Assembly: GCF_003076755.1 (NCBI RefSeq)
Contig: NZ_QDKM01000004.1
Location: forward strand, 1 to 64,000
Length of the DNA stretch: 64,000 nt
Source: Pararhodobacter oceanensis
GTDB lineage: Bacteria > Pseudomonadota > Alphaproteobacteria > Rhodobacterales > Rhodobacteraceae
Reading direction: 5' to 3'
How positions within the stretch are numbered: the first letter of the stretch is position 1; every line of letters starts with the position of its first letter. Shown one piece after another: positions 8,943 to 17,756 of this stretch. The position numbers were made by a program, and so were the translations under genes. A model generated the notes under the pieces. The model was not told where the DNA came from, ran no database searches, and saw only the letters and a program-made list of their open reading frames with translations.

Positions 8943-8961
8943 CATCTGTCCAAAAATATCC
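8943..8961 (+). repeat. dispersed intergenic motif CATCTGTCCAAAAATATCC
   Basis: This short motif follows purF and resembles the soeA-soeB spacer motif at 48695-48719 on the other strand. It shares AAATATCCT with the 59-bp repeats at 13407 and 60715. Confidence 0.45.
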
Positions 8962-8982
8962 TGGGGGTGAGCCTGCAAGGCG

Positions 8983-8999
8983 AGGGGGCAACGCCCCCT
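8983..8999. terminator. short GC-rich hairpin between convergent purF and lldD
   Basis: AGGGGGC and GCCCCCT are separated by AAC. The 7-bp stem lies between the 3' ends of two converging genes, so it could end transcription from both sides. No long T run is present. Confidence 0.5.
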
Positions 9000-9010
9000 A
9001 ATCCTTTGGC

Positions 9011-10180
9011 CTAGAGCAGCACCCTCGGGTCCTCAAACCCCTGCGGCACATAGAGATTGTCGCGGCTCAGGGCGTTGACGTCCTGCACTCCGCACAGGCC
9101 CATCGACAGATCCAGCTCCTTGTGGATCACCTCCAGCGCTTTGGTCACACCCTCTTGCCCCATCGCGCCCAGCCCGTAGACAAAGGCGCGCCCGATATAG
9201 GTGCCCTTGGCGCCCAATGCCAAAGCTTTCAGCACGTCCTGCCCGCTGCGAATGCCGCTGTCGAGATGCACTTCGATCTTGTCGCCGACCGCATCCATGA
9301 TCATCGGCAGCATGCGGATCGAGGACATCGCGCCATCAAGTTGCCGCCCGCCGTGGTTCGAGACAATGATCGCATCGGCGCCGACATTGAGCGCCTGTTT
9401 GGCATCCTCGGCGTCGAGAATACCCTTGATGATCAGCTTGCCATCCCACATCGCGCGAAACTGGCGGATGCGGTCCCAATCCAGCGACTGGTCGAAGGCC
9501 TCGGCAGTCCAGGTTGTCAGTGACGAGGGATCGGTGACGCCCTTCGCATGGCCGACGATATTGCCGAAGAACCGCCGCTTGGTGCCCAGCATGCCCAGGC
9601 CCCAATGCACTTTGGTGGCCATATTGGCGATGCTTTTCGGGGTCAGTTTCGGCGGCGCGCTCAGCCCGTTTTTCACATCCTTATGACGCTGGCCCATCAG
9701 TTGCAGGTCCACCGTGATCACCGCTGCCGAGCAATTCGCCGCCTTCGCGCGGTCAAACAGCCGGCGCATGAAGTCATCGTCTTTAAGCGTATAGACCTGC
9801 ATCCAGAACGGCCGCGTGGTGTGTTCCGCGACATCCTCGATCGAGCAGATCGACATCGTCGAGAGGGTAAAGGGTACGCCAAAGGCCTCGGCGGCTTTGG
9901 CGGCTTTGATCTCGCCATCGGCGCTTTGCATGCCGGTCAGTCCGACCGGCGCCAGCGCCACCGGCATCGCCACATCCTCGCCGATCATCGTTGAGCGCGT
10001 CGAGCGGTTGTTCATATCCACCGCCACCCGCTGGCGCAGGCGTAACTTGCTGAAATCGCTGACATTATCGCGAAAGGTCTGCTCGGTCCAGCTGCCCGAT
10101 TCGCAATAGTCATAGAACATGCGCGGGGTGCGGCGCTGGTAGATTTTGCGCAGGTCTTCGACGGTGGTGATGACGGGCAT
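9011..10180 (-). CDS. lldD: FMN-dependent L-lactate dehydrogenase (alpha-hydroxy-acid oxidase family)
   Basis: A 389-residue TIM-barrel flavoenzyme that oxidises L-lactate (or another L-2-hydroxy acid) to the keto acid and passes electrons to the respiratory chain. The family motif SNHGGRQLDG carries the catalytic His and the substrate-binding Arg; HLDSGIRSG and GRAFVYGLGA are the C-terminal FMN-phosphate segments. The N-terminus (VITTVEDLRKIYQRR) matches the family, so ATG 10180 (GGAGAG upstream) is the start. It lies 89 bp downstream of a cytochrome b561 gene in the same direction, a plausible redox partner. Glycolate or mandelate activity cannot be excluded. Confidence 0.85.
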   Translation of the reverse strand: MPVITTVEDLRKIYQRRTPRMFYDYCESGSWTEQTFRDNVSDFSKLRLRQRVAVDMNNRSTRSTMIGEDVAMPVALAPVGLTGMQSADGEIKAAKAAEAFGVPFTLSTMSICSIEDVAEHTTRPFWMQVYTLKDDDFMRRLFDRAKAANCSAAVITVDLQLMGQRHKDVKNGLSAPPKLTPKSIANMATKVHWGLGMLGTKRRFFGNIVGHAKGVTDPSSLTTWTAEAFDQSLDWDRIRQFRAMWDGKLIIKGILDAEDAKQALNVGADAIIVSNHGGRQLDGAMSSIRMLPMIMDAVGDKIEVHLDSGIRSGQDVLKALALGAKGTYIGRAFVYGLGAMGQEGVTKALEVIHKELDLSMGLCGVQDVNALSRDNLYVPQGFEDPRVLL

Positions 10181-10269
10181 TGCTCTCTCCGCAGCGGATT
10201 GGTCAGAAATCTTTACCGCCTGTGCCGCGGGCTGGCAAGCACCCTGCCAAAACCGCTCCGTCACAGCCC

Positions 10270-10800
10270 TCAGGCACCTCTGCCGAACCACATGCGCGCA
10301 AACAGCCCGTCCTTGCGGATCAGCTGATGATAAAGCCCCGCCGCGACATGCAGGGCGATCAACAGCCAGAGCAGTTTCGAGATCACCCCATGCGCGGCAC
10401 GGGCCTGAATACCGCGGAAATTCTCGGGCAGGGGGAGGTCTGCCCCGAAAAACACGATCTCGGGCAGACCGGCGATATTGGCGGTGACAATCCCCGAGAT
10501 ACCCATGGCAAACACCGCGAGATAGAGCGCGTAATGCATCGCCACGCCCAGCATATTGAGCAGCGTGTGGCCGATATCCGCGGGTGGCGGTTTGGCCGAG
10601 CGCAGCCGCACCAGCAGCCGGATCACCATTAAGGCGAGGATCGCGATGCCCGCGCTCATATGCTGCATCAGCGCAGTCACCTTTGCCGGATCGCTGTTCG
10701 GCGTGCCCTTGAGCACCGTGCCACCCATGACCAGCGCGACAAGGATCATCACCGCCAGCAGCCAATGCAGCGCAACGAGAAGCGGGTGATATCGGGGCAT
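10270..10800 (-). CDS. cytochrome b561-family membrane protein
   Basis: A 176-residue four-helix membrane protein. Conserved histidines lie in helix 1 (ALHWLLA), helix 2 (QHMSAG), helix 3 (MHYALYLAVF) and helix 4 (ALHVAAGLYHQ), the pattern of bis-haem CybB-type cytochromes that carry electrons between quinol and periplasmic acceptors. The start ATG 10800 has AAAGGA upstream; an in-frame extension to 10860 would add a polar leader and is less likely. It is flanked by trpA and lldD on the same strand and could be co-transcribed with them. Confidence 0.85.
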   Translation of the reverse strand: MPRYHPLLVALHWLLAVMILVALVMGGTVLKGTPNSDPAKVTALMQHMSAGIAILALMVIRLLVRLRSAKPPPADIGHTLLNMLGVAMHYALYLAVFAMGISGIVTANIAGLPEIVFFGADLPLPENFRGIQARAAHGVISKLLWLLIALHVAAGLYHQLIRKDGLFARMWFGRGA

Positions 10801-10904
10801 CGGGGGCGGTCCTTTCGCAAGGGATCCGCCCATCTTCTGCGCATATGCTTGCGAATGCAACTGTGGCCCGCGCGCGGGTAACCCCGTGCCGCTAGGTCAG
10901 GGCC

Positions 10905-11696
10905 TCAGCCGCGATGCGCGCCTTCCGCCAGATCCGCGACGAAGGCCAGCACGTCACCCACCGGTTTGCCCGCCGCAATCTGGCTGACAATCGCCGAGCC
11001 GACCACGCAGCCATCGGCAATCGCCGCGATGTCTTGCGCGGCCTCGGGCGTGGTGATGCCAAAGCCCACGATCACCGGCAGATCGGTCTGCGCCTTGATC
11101 CGCGCCACTTCCGGCGCCACATCGGCGGCTTGTGGGGCTGCCGCGCCGGTGATGCCGGTGATCGAGACGTAATAGACAAAGCCCGAGGTATTGGTGAGCA
11201 CTTTCGGCAGGCGTTTGTCGTCGGTGGTCGGCGTCGCCAGCCGGATGAAGTTGATCCCCGCCTTCTGCGCCGGAATGCAGAGTTCCGCGTCCTCTTCGGG
11301 CGGCAGGTCAACGACGATCAACCCGTCGATCCCCGCCTCGACCGCCTCGGCCAGAAACCGGTCGACGCCGCGCGAATAGATCGGGTTGTAATAGCCCATC
11401 ATCACGATCGGCGTGGTGCTGTTCTCGCGGCGGAATTCGCGCACCGCATCCAGCACTTTATCCATCGTCATACCGGCATCAAGCGCGCGTTGACCGGCCA
11501 GTTGGATGGTCGAGCCATCGGCCATCGGATCGGTGAAGGGCATGCCCAGCTCGATGATGTCGACACCGGCAGCGGGCAGGCCCTTGATCACCTCCAGAGA
11601 GGTCTCCAGATCGGGATCACCGCACATGATATAGGTCACGAAAGCCTTGCGCCCTTCGGCGCGCAGGCGGGCAAATGTAGCGTCAATTCTGGTCAT
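10905..11696 (-). CDS. trpA: tryptophan synthase alpha chain
   Basis: A 263-residue TIM barrel that cleaves indole-3-glycerol phosphate to indole and glyceraldehyde 3-phosphate. The catalytic Glu and Asp lie in [16 protein letters not shown] at about 46-61; the phosphate-binding loop [10 protein letters not shown] is near 215. Length and start are standard. trpB is not next to it in this window, so trpA is separate from trpB here, as in several Rhodobacteraceae. It is divergent from the HemJ/CopD-like gene across 130 bp. Confidence 0.96.
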   Translation of the reverse strand: MTRIDATFARLRAEGRKAFVTYIMCGDPDLETSLEVIKGLPAAGVDIIELGMPFTDPMADGSTIQLAGQRALDAGMTMDKVLDAVREFRRENSTTPIVMMGYYNPIYSRGVDRFLAEAVEAGIDGLIVVDLPPEEDAELCIPAQKAGINFIRLATPTTDDKRLPKVLTNTSGFVYYVSITGITGAAAPQAADVAPEVARIKAQTDLPVIVGFGITTPEAAQDIAAIADGCVVGSAIVSQIAAGKPVGDVLAFVADLAEGAHRG

Positions 11697-11826
11697 GGCG
11701 GTCCCCGTCTTATGCCGGTTAGGGCTTGCACGTGTGGCAGCGGAAAATCAAGGGCTCTCGGGCGGGATCCGCCGTCGCTGGGCGTTTCCCCTTGCACCCT
11801 CGCGGTGCTTTGGGCAATCACGGGGC

Positions 11827-12240
11827 ATGGATTGGATCAAAATCATACATCTGCTCTGCGTGATGGGCTGGATGACCAGCATTTTCGCCGTGCCCCGCGC
11901 GCTGATCTACTGGAAGCGCGAATATGCACGGCTCGGCGAGTTCGGCCCGACCGGCGATCTGACGGTGCGGCTTTACCGGTTTTCGGCGGGGCTCGGGGTG
12001 ATCGCGCTGCTCACCGGTTTGCTGCTGGCGTGGCAGGTCTGGAGCTTCGCGCCCTGGACCCATCTGAAACTGGCGTTGGTGCTCTTACTGGCCGGACATT
12101 ACGTCTGGACCGGCGTCATGGTCGTGCGCGCCCGCCGCGGCGAATTTCGCGAGTCGGATATGTTCTTGCGTATTTTCAACGAGGCCAGCGTGATCGGCGT
12201 GATCGCCATTCTCTGGGTGGTCGTCGTCAAACCGTTCTGA
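11827..12240 (+). CDS. CopD/HemJ-family four-helix membrane protein
   Basis: A 137-residue protein with four predicted membrane helices. The N-terminus has His8 and the segment AVPRALIYWKREY (Arg24), which resembles HemJ (YhgE/UPF0093), the haem-b protoporphyrinogen oxidase whose His and Lys residues are essential. The CopD domain family is the nearest alternative. The start ATG 11827 coincides with the conserved start region, although no strong Shine-Dalgarno is visible. It is followed after 68 bp by ychF in the same direction. Confidence 0.6.
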   Translation: MDWIKIIHLLCVMGWMTSIFAVPRALIYWKREYARLGEFGPTGDLTVRLYRFSAGLGVIALLTGLLLAWQVWSFAPWTHLKLALVLLLAGHYVWTGVMVVRARRGEFRESDMFLRIFNEASVIGVIAILWVVVVKPF

Positions 12241-12308
12241 CGCCCATTCGCCTTGCCTCGCCCCGCTGCCTGCCCTAGAAGCAGCGCGATCAAGCGCCGG
12301 AGGGAATG

Positions 12309-13406
12309 ATGGGCTTTAAAATGGGCATCGTGGGTCTGCCGAATGTCGGCAAGTCGACCCTGTTCAATGCATTGACCAAAACCGCAGCGGCGCAGGCGGC
12401 GAATTTTCCGTTTTGCACCATTGAGCCGAATGTCGGCGATGTGGCGGTGCCCGATGCGCGGCTCGACACGCTGGCCTCGATTGCGGGCTCGAAACAGACG
12501 ATCCCGACGCGGCTGACCTTCGTTGATATCGCGGGCCTCGTGCGCGGTGCCTCGCGCGGTGAGGGGCTGGGCAACCAGTTTCTGGCCAATATCCGCGAAT
12601 GCGACGCGGTGGCCCATGTGCTGCGCTGCTTTGAAGACGATGATATCACCCATGTCGAGGGCAAGATTGATCCTGTCGCCGACGCCGAGACCATCGAGAC
12701 CGAGCTGATGCTCGCCGATCTGGAATCGATCGAGCGCCGCCGCGCCAATCTGGCGCGCAAACTCAAGGGCAGCGACAAAGAGGCCGCCGACCAGGACCGC
12801 CTGTTGGCCATGGCGCAAAAGGCGCTCGAAGAGGGGCGTCCGGCGCGTTCGATCACCGTCTCGGCCGAGGACGCCAAAGAATGGCGCATGTTGCAACTCT
12901 TGACCGCGAAACCGGTGCTCTTTGTCTGCAACGTCGAGGAAGCTTCGGCGGCAGATGGCAACAGCCAGACCGCGCGGGTGGCGGAAATGGCCGCTGAGCA
13001 GGGCGCGGGCATGGTGGTGATCTCGGCCCGGATCGAGGAAGAGATCAGCCAGCTCGACGCCGAGGAATCCGAGATGTTCCTCGCTGAAATGGGCCTTGAA
13101 GAGGCCGGTCTCGACCGTCTGATCCGCGCCGGTTACGATCTTCTGGGCCTGCAAACCTATTTCACCGTCGGCCCCAAAGAGGCCCGCGCCTGGACGATCA
13201 CCCAGGGCACGCTGGCGCCGGGTGCGGCAGGCGTGATCCATGGTGACTTTGAAAAAGGCTTCATCCGCGCCGAAACCATTGCCTTTGACGATTACGTGGC
13301 CGGCAACGGCGAGGCCGGCGCCAAAGAGGCGGGCAAATTCCGCGTCGAGGGCAAGACCTATGAGGTCAAAGACGGCGACGTGCTACACTTCCTGTTCAAC
13401 GCCTAA
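12309..13406 (+). CDS. ychF: redox-regulated ribosome-associated ATPase YchF (Obg-like)
   Basis: A 365-residue Obg-family P-loop protein that in known members hydrolyses ATP and associates with ribosomes. G1 is GLPNVGKST at about 8-16, the G2 region NFPFCTIEPN near 35, and G3 DIAGLVRGASRGEGLGN near 70-85. A coiled-coil insert and a C-terminal TGS-like domain (YFTVGPKEARAWTI) follow. Of the two tandem ATG codons, 12309 is preferred because GGAGG (12299-12303) then sits 5 nt away and the protein begins MGFKMGIVG as in homologues. The stop is followed directly by the 59-bp repeat. Confidence 0.96.
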   Translation: MGFKMGIVGLPNVGKSTLFNALTKTAAAQAANFPFCTIEPNVGDVAVPDARLDTLASIAGSKQTIPTRLTFVDIAGLVRGASRGEGLGNQFLANIRECDAVAHVLRCFEDDDITHVEGKIDPVADAETIETELMLADLESIERRRANLARKLKGSDKEAADQDRLLAMAQKALEEGRPARSITVSAEDAKEWRMLQLLTAKPVLFVCNVEEASAADGNSQTARVAEMAAEQGAGMVVISARIEEEISQLDAEESEMFLAEMGLEEAGLDRLIRAGYDLLGLQTYFTVGPKEARAWTITQGTLAPGAAGVIHGDFEKGFIRAETIAFDDYVAGNGEAGAKEAGKFRVEGKTYEVKDGDVLHFLFNA

Positions 13407-13465
13407 GCCCACTTTATGCCCTAAATATCCTCGGGGGTTCCCAAGGGGGTGGAAAACCCCCTTGG
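13407..13465 (+). repeat. 59-bp structured intergenic repeat, copy 1
   Basis: It starts on the base after the ychF stop. GCCCACTTTATG and TAAATATCCTCGGG form the linear part. The 3' part is a 10-bp hairpin with arms CCAAGGGGGT and ACCCCCTTGG around a GGAAA loop. A gap-free inverted second copy is at 60715-60773, with stem differences that keep the pairing. Confidence 0.85.
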
Positions 13466-13484
13466 CCGGTGCGGGCGGGCCCGC

Positions 13485-13519
13485 GCGTTTTATCGGGGTT
13501 CGATGCCCCGATAAAACGC
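13485..13519. terminator. perfect 14-bp inverted repeat between convergent genes
   Basis: The arms are GCGTTTTATCGGGG (13485-13498) and CCCCGATAAAACGC (13506-13519) around a 7-nt loop. It lies between ychF and the FAD-linked dehydrogenase, 22 bp from the latter's stop. It probably terminates transcription from both sides, together with the preceding repeat hairpin. Confidence 0.75.
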
Positions 13520-13540
13520 CTCTAACAGCACCAAACGCGC

Positions 13541-14941
13541 CTAATTCCCCGCCAGCAGCTTGCCCGGGTTCATCACCCCCTCGGGATCAAGTGCGGCTTT
13601 GATCGCGCCCATCACCGCCCAGCCCTCGCCGTGCTCGCGGGCCATATATTTCATCTTGCCCATGCCGATCCCGTGCTCGCCGCTGACCGTGCCGCCAAGG
13701 CGCAGCGCGCGTTCGGCCATATTCGCCGCGAGCGCCTGTGCCCGCTCCCATTCCTGCGCGTCGCCCTCCAAGGGCAATAACAGCGCATGGAAATTCCCGT
13801 CGCCGACATGGCCGACGATCGGGCCGGGGATGCCCGAGGCGGCGATTTCCTCGGCGGTTTCCTCGACCGCTTCGGCCAGTTTCGAGATCGGCACGCAGAT
13901 ATCGGTGGTGATCGGACGGCGCCCCGGATAGGCGGTGAGCGCTGCGCGGTAGGCATTATGGCGCATCGCCCAGAGCGCGTTGCGGTCTTCGGTCTTTTCC
14001 GCCCAGCGAAACCCCTGCGCGCCGAAATCCTCGGCAATCTCGCCAAAGCGTGCGGCCTGTTCGGCGACACCGCTTTCGCTACCGTGGAATTCCAGCATCA
14101 GATGCGGCGCATCGGGCCAGTCGCCGCCGCTTGATTTGTTGAAATAGGCCGCACTGGCGCTGTCGACAAACTCAATTCGCGCCATCGGGATGCCCGATTG
14201 AATGGTCGCGATCACCGCATTCACCGCCCCCTCCATATTATCGAAGGCGCAGACCGCCGCGCGCATCGCCTCGGGCTGGCCATGGAGTTTGACGGTCAAC
14301 TCGGTGATCAGCCCCAAAGTGCCCTCGGAGCCGATAAACAGGCTGGTCAAATCATAGCCGGTTGAGGATTTCGGCGCCCTTGTGCCGGTGCGGATCACCC
14401 GCCCGTCGGCGAGCACCACCTCAAGCCCCAACACATTGGTTTTCATCGTCCCGTAGCGCACCGCCGTGGTCCCCGAGGCCCGTGTCGCCGCCATCCCGCC
14501 AAGGCTGGCATTCGCACCCGGGTCGACCGGAAAGAACAGCCCCGTGGCGCGCAATTCGGTGTTCAACGCCTCGCGGGTCACGCCCGGTTGCACGCTGGCG
14601 ACCATATCCTCGGGCGCCACATCCAGCACCTTATCCATCTGGCTGAAATCCACCGTCACGCCGCCGCGCGGCGCCAGTGCATGACCCTCGAGCGAAGTGC
14701 CGGTACCCCAGCCGATCAGCGGGATGCCGGCGCCTGAGCAGATTTTGGCGATGGCAGAGACCTCCTCGGTCGAGCGCGGATAGGCGACGGCATCGGGCGG
14801 CATCGGGGCGAAATGGCTTTCCGAGCGCCCGTGGATGTCGCGGTCGGATTGGGATTGGGTAAAGCGGCTGCCGAGCAACGCGGAAATTGCGTCAAAGGCG
14901 GTGGTTTTGGCGGTCATTGTGGCGGTCGGATTGGCGGTCAT
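13541..14941 (-). CDS. FAD-binding D-2-hydroxyacid dehydrogenase (GlcD/Dld type)
   Basis: A 466-residue vanillyl-alcohol-oxidase-fold flavoprotein. The FAD-binding part shows PLIGWGTGTSLEGHALA (about 75-91), VDPGANASLGGMAATRASG, and FIGSEGTLGLITELTVKLHG. The C-terminal cap has VGHVGDGNFHALLL and ends SGEHGIG-MGKMKYM, the substrate and metal residues of D-lactate dehydrogenase (cytochrome) and glycolate oxidase GlcD. Single-gene context without glcE/glcF favours D-lactate dehydrogenase. The start ATG 14941 has GGAG 8 nt upstream. The window thus holds both an L- and a D-specific enzyme about 3.4 kb apart. Confidence 0.85.
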   Translation of the reverse strand: MTANPTATMTAKTTAFDAISALLGSRFTQSQSDRDIHGRSESHFAPMPPDAVAYPRSTEEVSAIAKICSGAGIPLIGWGTGTSLEGHALAPRGGVTVDFSQMDKVLDVAPEDMVASVQPGVTREALNTELRATGLFFPVDPGANASLGGMAATRASGTTAVRYGTMKTNVLGLEVVLADGRVIRTGTRAPKSSTGYDLTSLFIGSEGTLGLITELTVKLHGQPEAMRAAVCAFDNMEGAVNAVIATIQSGIPMARIEFVDSASAAYFNKSSGGDWPDAPHLMLEFHGSESGVAEQAARFGEIAEDFGAQGFRWAEKTEDRNALWAMRHNAYRAALTAYPGRRPITTDICVPISKLAEAVEETAEEIAASGIPGPIVGHVGDGNFHALLLPLEGDAQEWERAQALAANMAERALRLGGTVSGEHGIGMGKMKYMAREHGEGWAVMGAIKAALDPEGVMNPGKLLAGN

Positions 14942-15088
14942 ATCAGGGCTCCATGGGGCGATTTTTGGACCCTAACGCGCGCTCGCGCCCCGCGCCAGTG
15001 CAACCTAAAGCTTGCAACGGCGCCGGTTCTGCGCTTTGCACGGGGTCCGGGACCACGAGGGCAGGGAGGCCAGAGAGGGCGTGCGGGG

Positions 15089-16762
15089 TTGATTGCAGCG
15101 GTAAAAACCAGATTGGACCGGCTGAGACGGCGCGGTCGCATTGCCTGGCGGCAATTGCGCTCACGCGGGCCGGGGCAGGCGCTGTTCTGGGTGCTGGCGT
15201 TCTTTCTCGGCGTCGGCGCGGGCGTCGCGGCGCTGGGATTTCGCACAGGGATTCTGATGCTCGAGCGCTGGCTTTACGGCGCACCGGATTCCAATGTCTT
15301 CAGCGCCGCGCTCGATCTGCCGTGGTATGCTTTGGTGGCCTTGCCCGCGGCGGGTGGGCTGGTGGTCGGGGTGATCTTGCATCTCTTTACCCCCGACGGA
15401 CGGGTGCGCGCGGTGGCCGATGTGATCGAGGGCGCGGCGCTGCACAAGGGCCGCGTGGAATTACGCGAGGGCTTGGCCTCGGCGCTCTCGTCGATGATCA
15501 CGCTGGGCTCGGGCGGCTCGGGCGGGCGCGAGGGGCCGGTGGTGCATCTGGCGGCGACAATCTCGACATGGATGGCGATACGGATCAACGCCAGCGGGGT
15601 CACCGGCCGCGATCTTTTGGGCTGTGCGGTGGCGGGGGCGGTCTCGGCCTCGTTCAATGCGCCGATTGCCGGGGCGATTTTCGCCATGGAAGTGGTGCTG
15701 CGCCATTACGCCCTACGCGCTTTCGCCCCGATCGCCATCGCCTCGGTGATGGGCAGCGTGGTCAACCGGCTGGTGTTTGGCGATGTTGCCGAATTCATCC
15801 TGCCGGTGCGCAATATGGTGGCGTTTTACTGGGAGATACCGGCGTTCCTGATCCTCGGGCTGGTTTGCGGGCTGGTCGCGGTGGTGCTGATGCGCGCGAT
15901 TTTCTGGACCGAGGATATGGGCGATGTGTTTTTGTCGCGCACAGGGCTGCCGCGCTGGCTGTTGCCCGCGATTGCGGGGGCGCTGGTCGGCACCATCGCG
16001 ATCTTTGCGCCGCAGGTCATCGGCATCGGCTATGAGGTGACCACGCTCGCGCTGACCGGCCAGATGTTGCTGCGCGAGGCGATCATCATCGCGGTGCTGA
16101 AAGTAGTGGCGGTGGCGATCACCTTGGGCGGGCGGATGGGCGGCGGCGTGTTCTCACCCGCGCTGGTGGTCGGCTCTTTGACCGGACTGGCCTTCGGGCT
16201 GATCGCCACCGCGATGATCCCCGCCTATTCCGGCAGCGCCACCACCTATGCGCTGGCCGGTATGGGCGCGGTCTCGGCCTCGGTGCTGGGCGCGCCGGTC
16301 TCGACCACTTTGATCGTGTTTGAATTGACCGGCGACTGGCAGACTGCGATTGCCGTGCTGGCCGCGATTTCCACCGCCACCGCTGTCGCCAGCCGCTTTG
16401 TTAAACGCTCGTTCTTTCTGGAGCAATTGGCGCGGCGCGGGGTGAAAGTGGCGCAGGGGCCGCAGGAATATCTCTTGCAATTGGTCGGCATCGCCCATGT
16501 CACCCGCCGTCCGGGCAGCCCGAAAGCCCTGCCGCAGGTGGTGCTGGAGGATCTGGCCAAGGACGGGATGGCGATTGACCATAAGGGGCTGCTGCGCGAG
16601 GCCCTGCGCCGGTTTGACAAGACCGGCGCCTCGCATTTGGCGGTGGTGAATTCGGTGGGCGCGGGCGAGGGCGCGCGGGTGGTCGGTTGCCTGAGCCATG
16701 TCGATGCCTTGCGCGCCTTCAATCAGGCGCTGGCCGCGATTGCCGCCGAAGAGCATTCCTGA
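15089..16762 (+). CDS. ClC-family chloride channel/transporter with C-terminal CBS region
   Basis: A 557-residue integral membrane protein. The ClC selectivity and gating motif is GSGGSGGREGPVVHL (external gating Glu in GREGP), and GGRMGGGVFSPALVVGS is the later filter helix. About 12 membrane segments span roughly 30-430, and residues after 450 form a CBS-like domain ending ALRAFNQALA. The start is uncertain: TTG 15089, preceded by GAGAGGG about 10 nt upstream, gives a basic N-terminus as expected for ClC. The frame stays open further upstream into the opposite-strand dehydrogenase gene. Channel versus proton-coupled antiporter cannot be told from the motifs alone. Confidence 0.85.
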   Translation: MIAAVKTRLDRLRRRGRIAWRQLRSRGPGQALFWVLAFFLGVGAGVAALGFRTGILMLERWLYGAPDSNVFSAALDLPWYALVALPAAGGLVVGVILHLFTPDGRVRAVADVIEGAALHKGRVELREGLASALSSMITLGSGGSGGREGPVVHLAATISTWMAIRINASGVTGRDLLGCAVAGAVSASFNAPIAGAIFAMEVVLRHYALRAFAPIAIASVMGSVVNRLVFGDVAEFILPVRNMVAFYWEIPAFLILGLVCGLVAVVLMRAIFWTEDMGDVFLSRTGLPRWLLPAIAGALVGTIAIFAPQVIGIGYEVTTLALTGQMLLREAIIIAVLKVVAVAITLGGRMGGGVFSPALVVGSLTGLAFGLIATAMIPAYSGSATTYALAGMGAVSASVLGAPVSTTLIVFELTGDWQTAIAVLAAISTATAVASRFVKRSFFLEQLARRGVKVAQGPQEYLLQLVGIAHVTRRPGSPKALPQVVLEDLAKDGMAIDHKGLLREALRRFDKTGASHLAVVNSVGAGEGARVVGCLSHVDALRAFNQALAAIAAEEHS

Positions 16763-16799
16763 GCGGCGAAAGCGCCCATGCCTAAGCATGCGACCTGAT

Positions 16800-17753
16800 T
16801 CAGTCGCGGGCCAGCGGGTGATGCTCCATCACCAAGGCGCGCAGGCGTTCATCAAGCACATGGGTGTAGATCTCGGTTGAGGAGAGATCGGCATGGCCGA
16901 GCAGCGTCTGGATCACCCGCAGATCGGCGCCACCGGCCAAAAGATGGGTAGCGAACGCATGGCGCAGCACATGCGGGCTGACGCGGGTCGGGTCGAGACC
17001 AGCGCTCGCGGCGACCTCTTTGACCAGCAAAAAGAACCGCTCGCGGGTCATATGGCCTTTGACGCCGCGGGCGGGAAACAGGAACTTTGAGACGGGCTTG
17101 CCCTTGGCGCGGGCCTGATCCTCGGCTTTGTCGCGGTGGACCAGCCAGATCGCAACCGCTGCCCGGGCCGGATCGGAGAGGGGCACAAGCCGGTCCTTGC
17201 CGCCCTTACCGCGCACCATCATCATTTGCGGCGCGCCGCGCAGGGCGCTGTCGGGCAGGCTGACCAGTTCGGTGGCCCGCAGGCCGGTGGCGTAGAGAAG
17301 TTCAAACAGGCAGGCGTTGCGCGATTTGGTTGCGGCATCGGCGCCGTGATTGCGCGCCACATCGAGCATCCGCGCCACCTCGTCCTGGGTCAGCGTGCCG
17401 GGCAAGCGCGCGGATCGTCCCGGCCCGTCAATGCGCAGGGTGGGGTTATCCGCGCGCCAGCCCTCGTCATAGGCGAAGTGGTAGAATTGCTTGAGCGAGG
17501 AGAGCCGCCGCGCGCGGGTGGCGCGGGAGAGGCCCTCGGCATCCAGCGCGACCAGATAGGTTTCAATTGCCGCCGCATCCGCCGTGCCCAGCGTCGCCTG
17601 CTGGTCGGCCAGCCACTCGGCGGCGTGGCGCAGATCGCGCCCGTAGGCCAGCAGCGTGTTGCGCGCGGCGCTGTTCTCGGCGGCGATGGCCTCAAGGAAG
17701 GTCGAGATACTGCGCGCGTCATCGGCGATGGGTGTGGGCGCGGATTTGGGCAT
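16800..17753 (-). CDS. xerD: site-specific tyrosine recombinase XerD
   Basis: A 317-residue tyrosine recombinase that with XerC would resolve chromosome dimers at dif. The N-terminal SAM-like domain covers about 15-105. The catalytic set is complete: Arg in ATGLRATEL, Lys in GKGGKDRLV, His and Arg in SPHVLRHAFATHLL, His in LLGHADLSS, and the nucleophile Tyr in STEIYTHV. Length and the absence of mobile-element genes nearby favour a housekeeping Xer over a phage integrase. XerC versus XerD is assigned by overall look (SPHVLRHAFATHLL, LLGHADLSSTEIYTHV). The start is 4 bp after the stop of the upstream secreted-protein gene, so the two are co-transcribed. Confidence 0.88.
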   Translation of the reverse strand: MPKSAPTPIADDARSISTFLEAIAAENSAARNTLLAYGRDLRHAAEWLADQQATLGTADAAAIETYLVALDAEGLSRATRARRLSSLKQFYHFAYDEGWRADNPTLRIDGPGRSARLPGTLTQDEVARMLDVARNHGADAATKSRNACLFELLYATGLRATELVSLPDSALRGAPQMMMVRGKGGKDRLVPLSDPARAAVAIWLVHRDKAEDQARAKGKPVSKFLFPARGVKGHMTRERFFLLVKEVAASAGLDPTRVSPHVLRHAFATHLLAGGADLRVIQTLLGHADLSSTEIYTHVLDERLRALVMEHHPLARD

Positions 17754-17756
17754 CGC

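Noticed and set aside
10914-12278. 454-codon plus-strand frame across trpA
   Set aside because: It crosses trpA, the gap and the HemJ-like gene, and is rich in Arg and His, as antisense frames here are.
16800-17753. Phage integrase or integron integrase instead of XerD
   Set aside because: No attachment-site repeats, cassettes or phage genes nearby; the length and operon fit a housekeeping recombinase.
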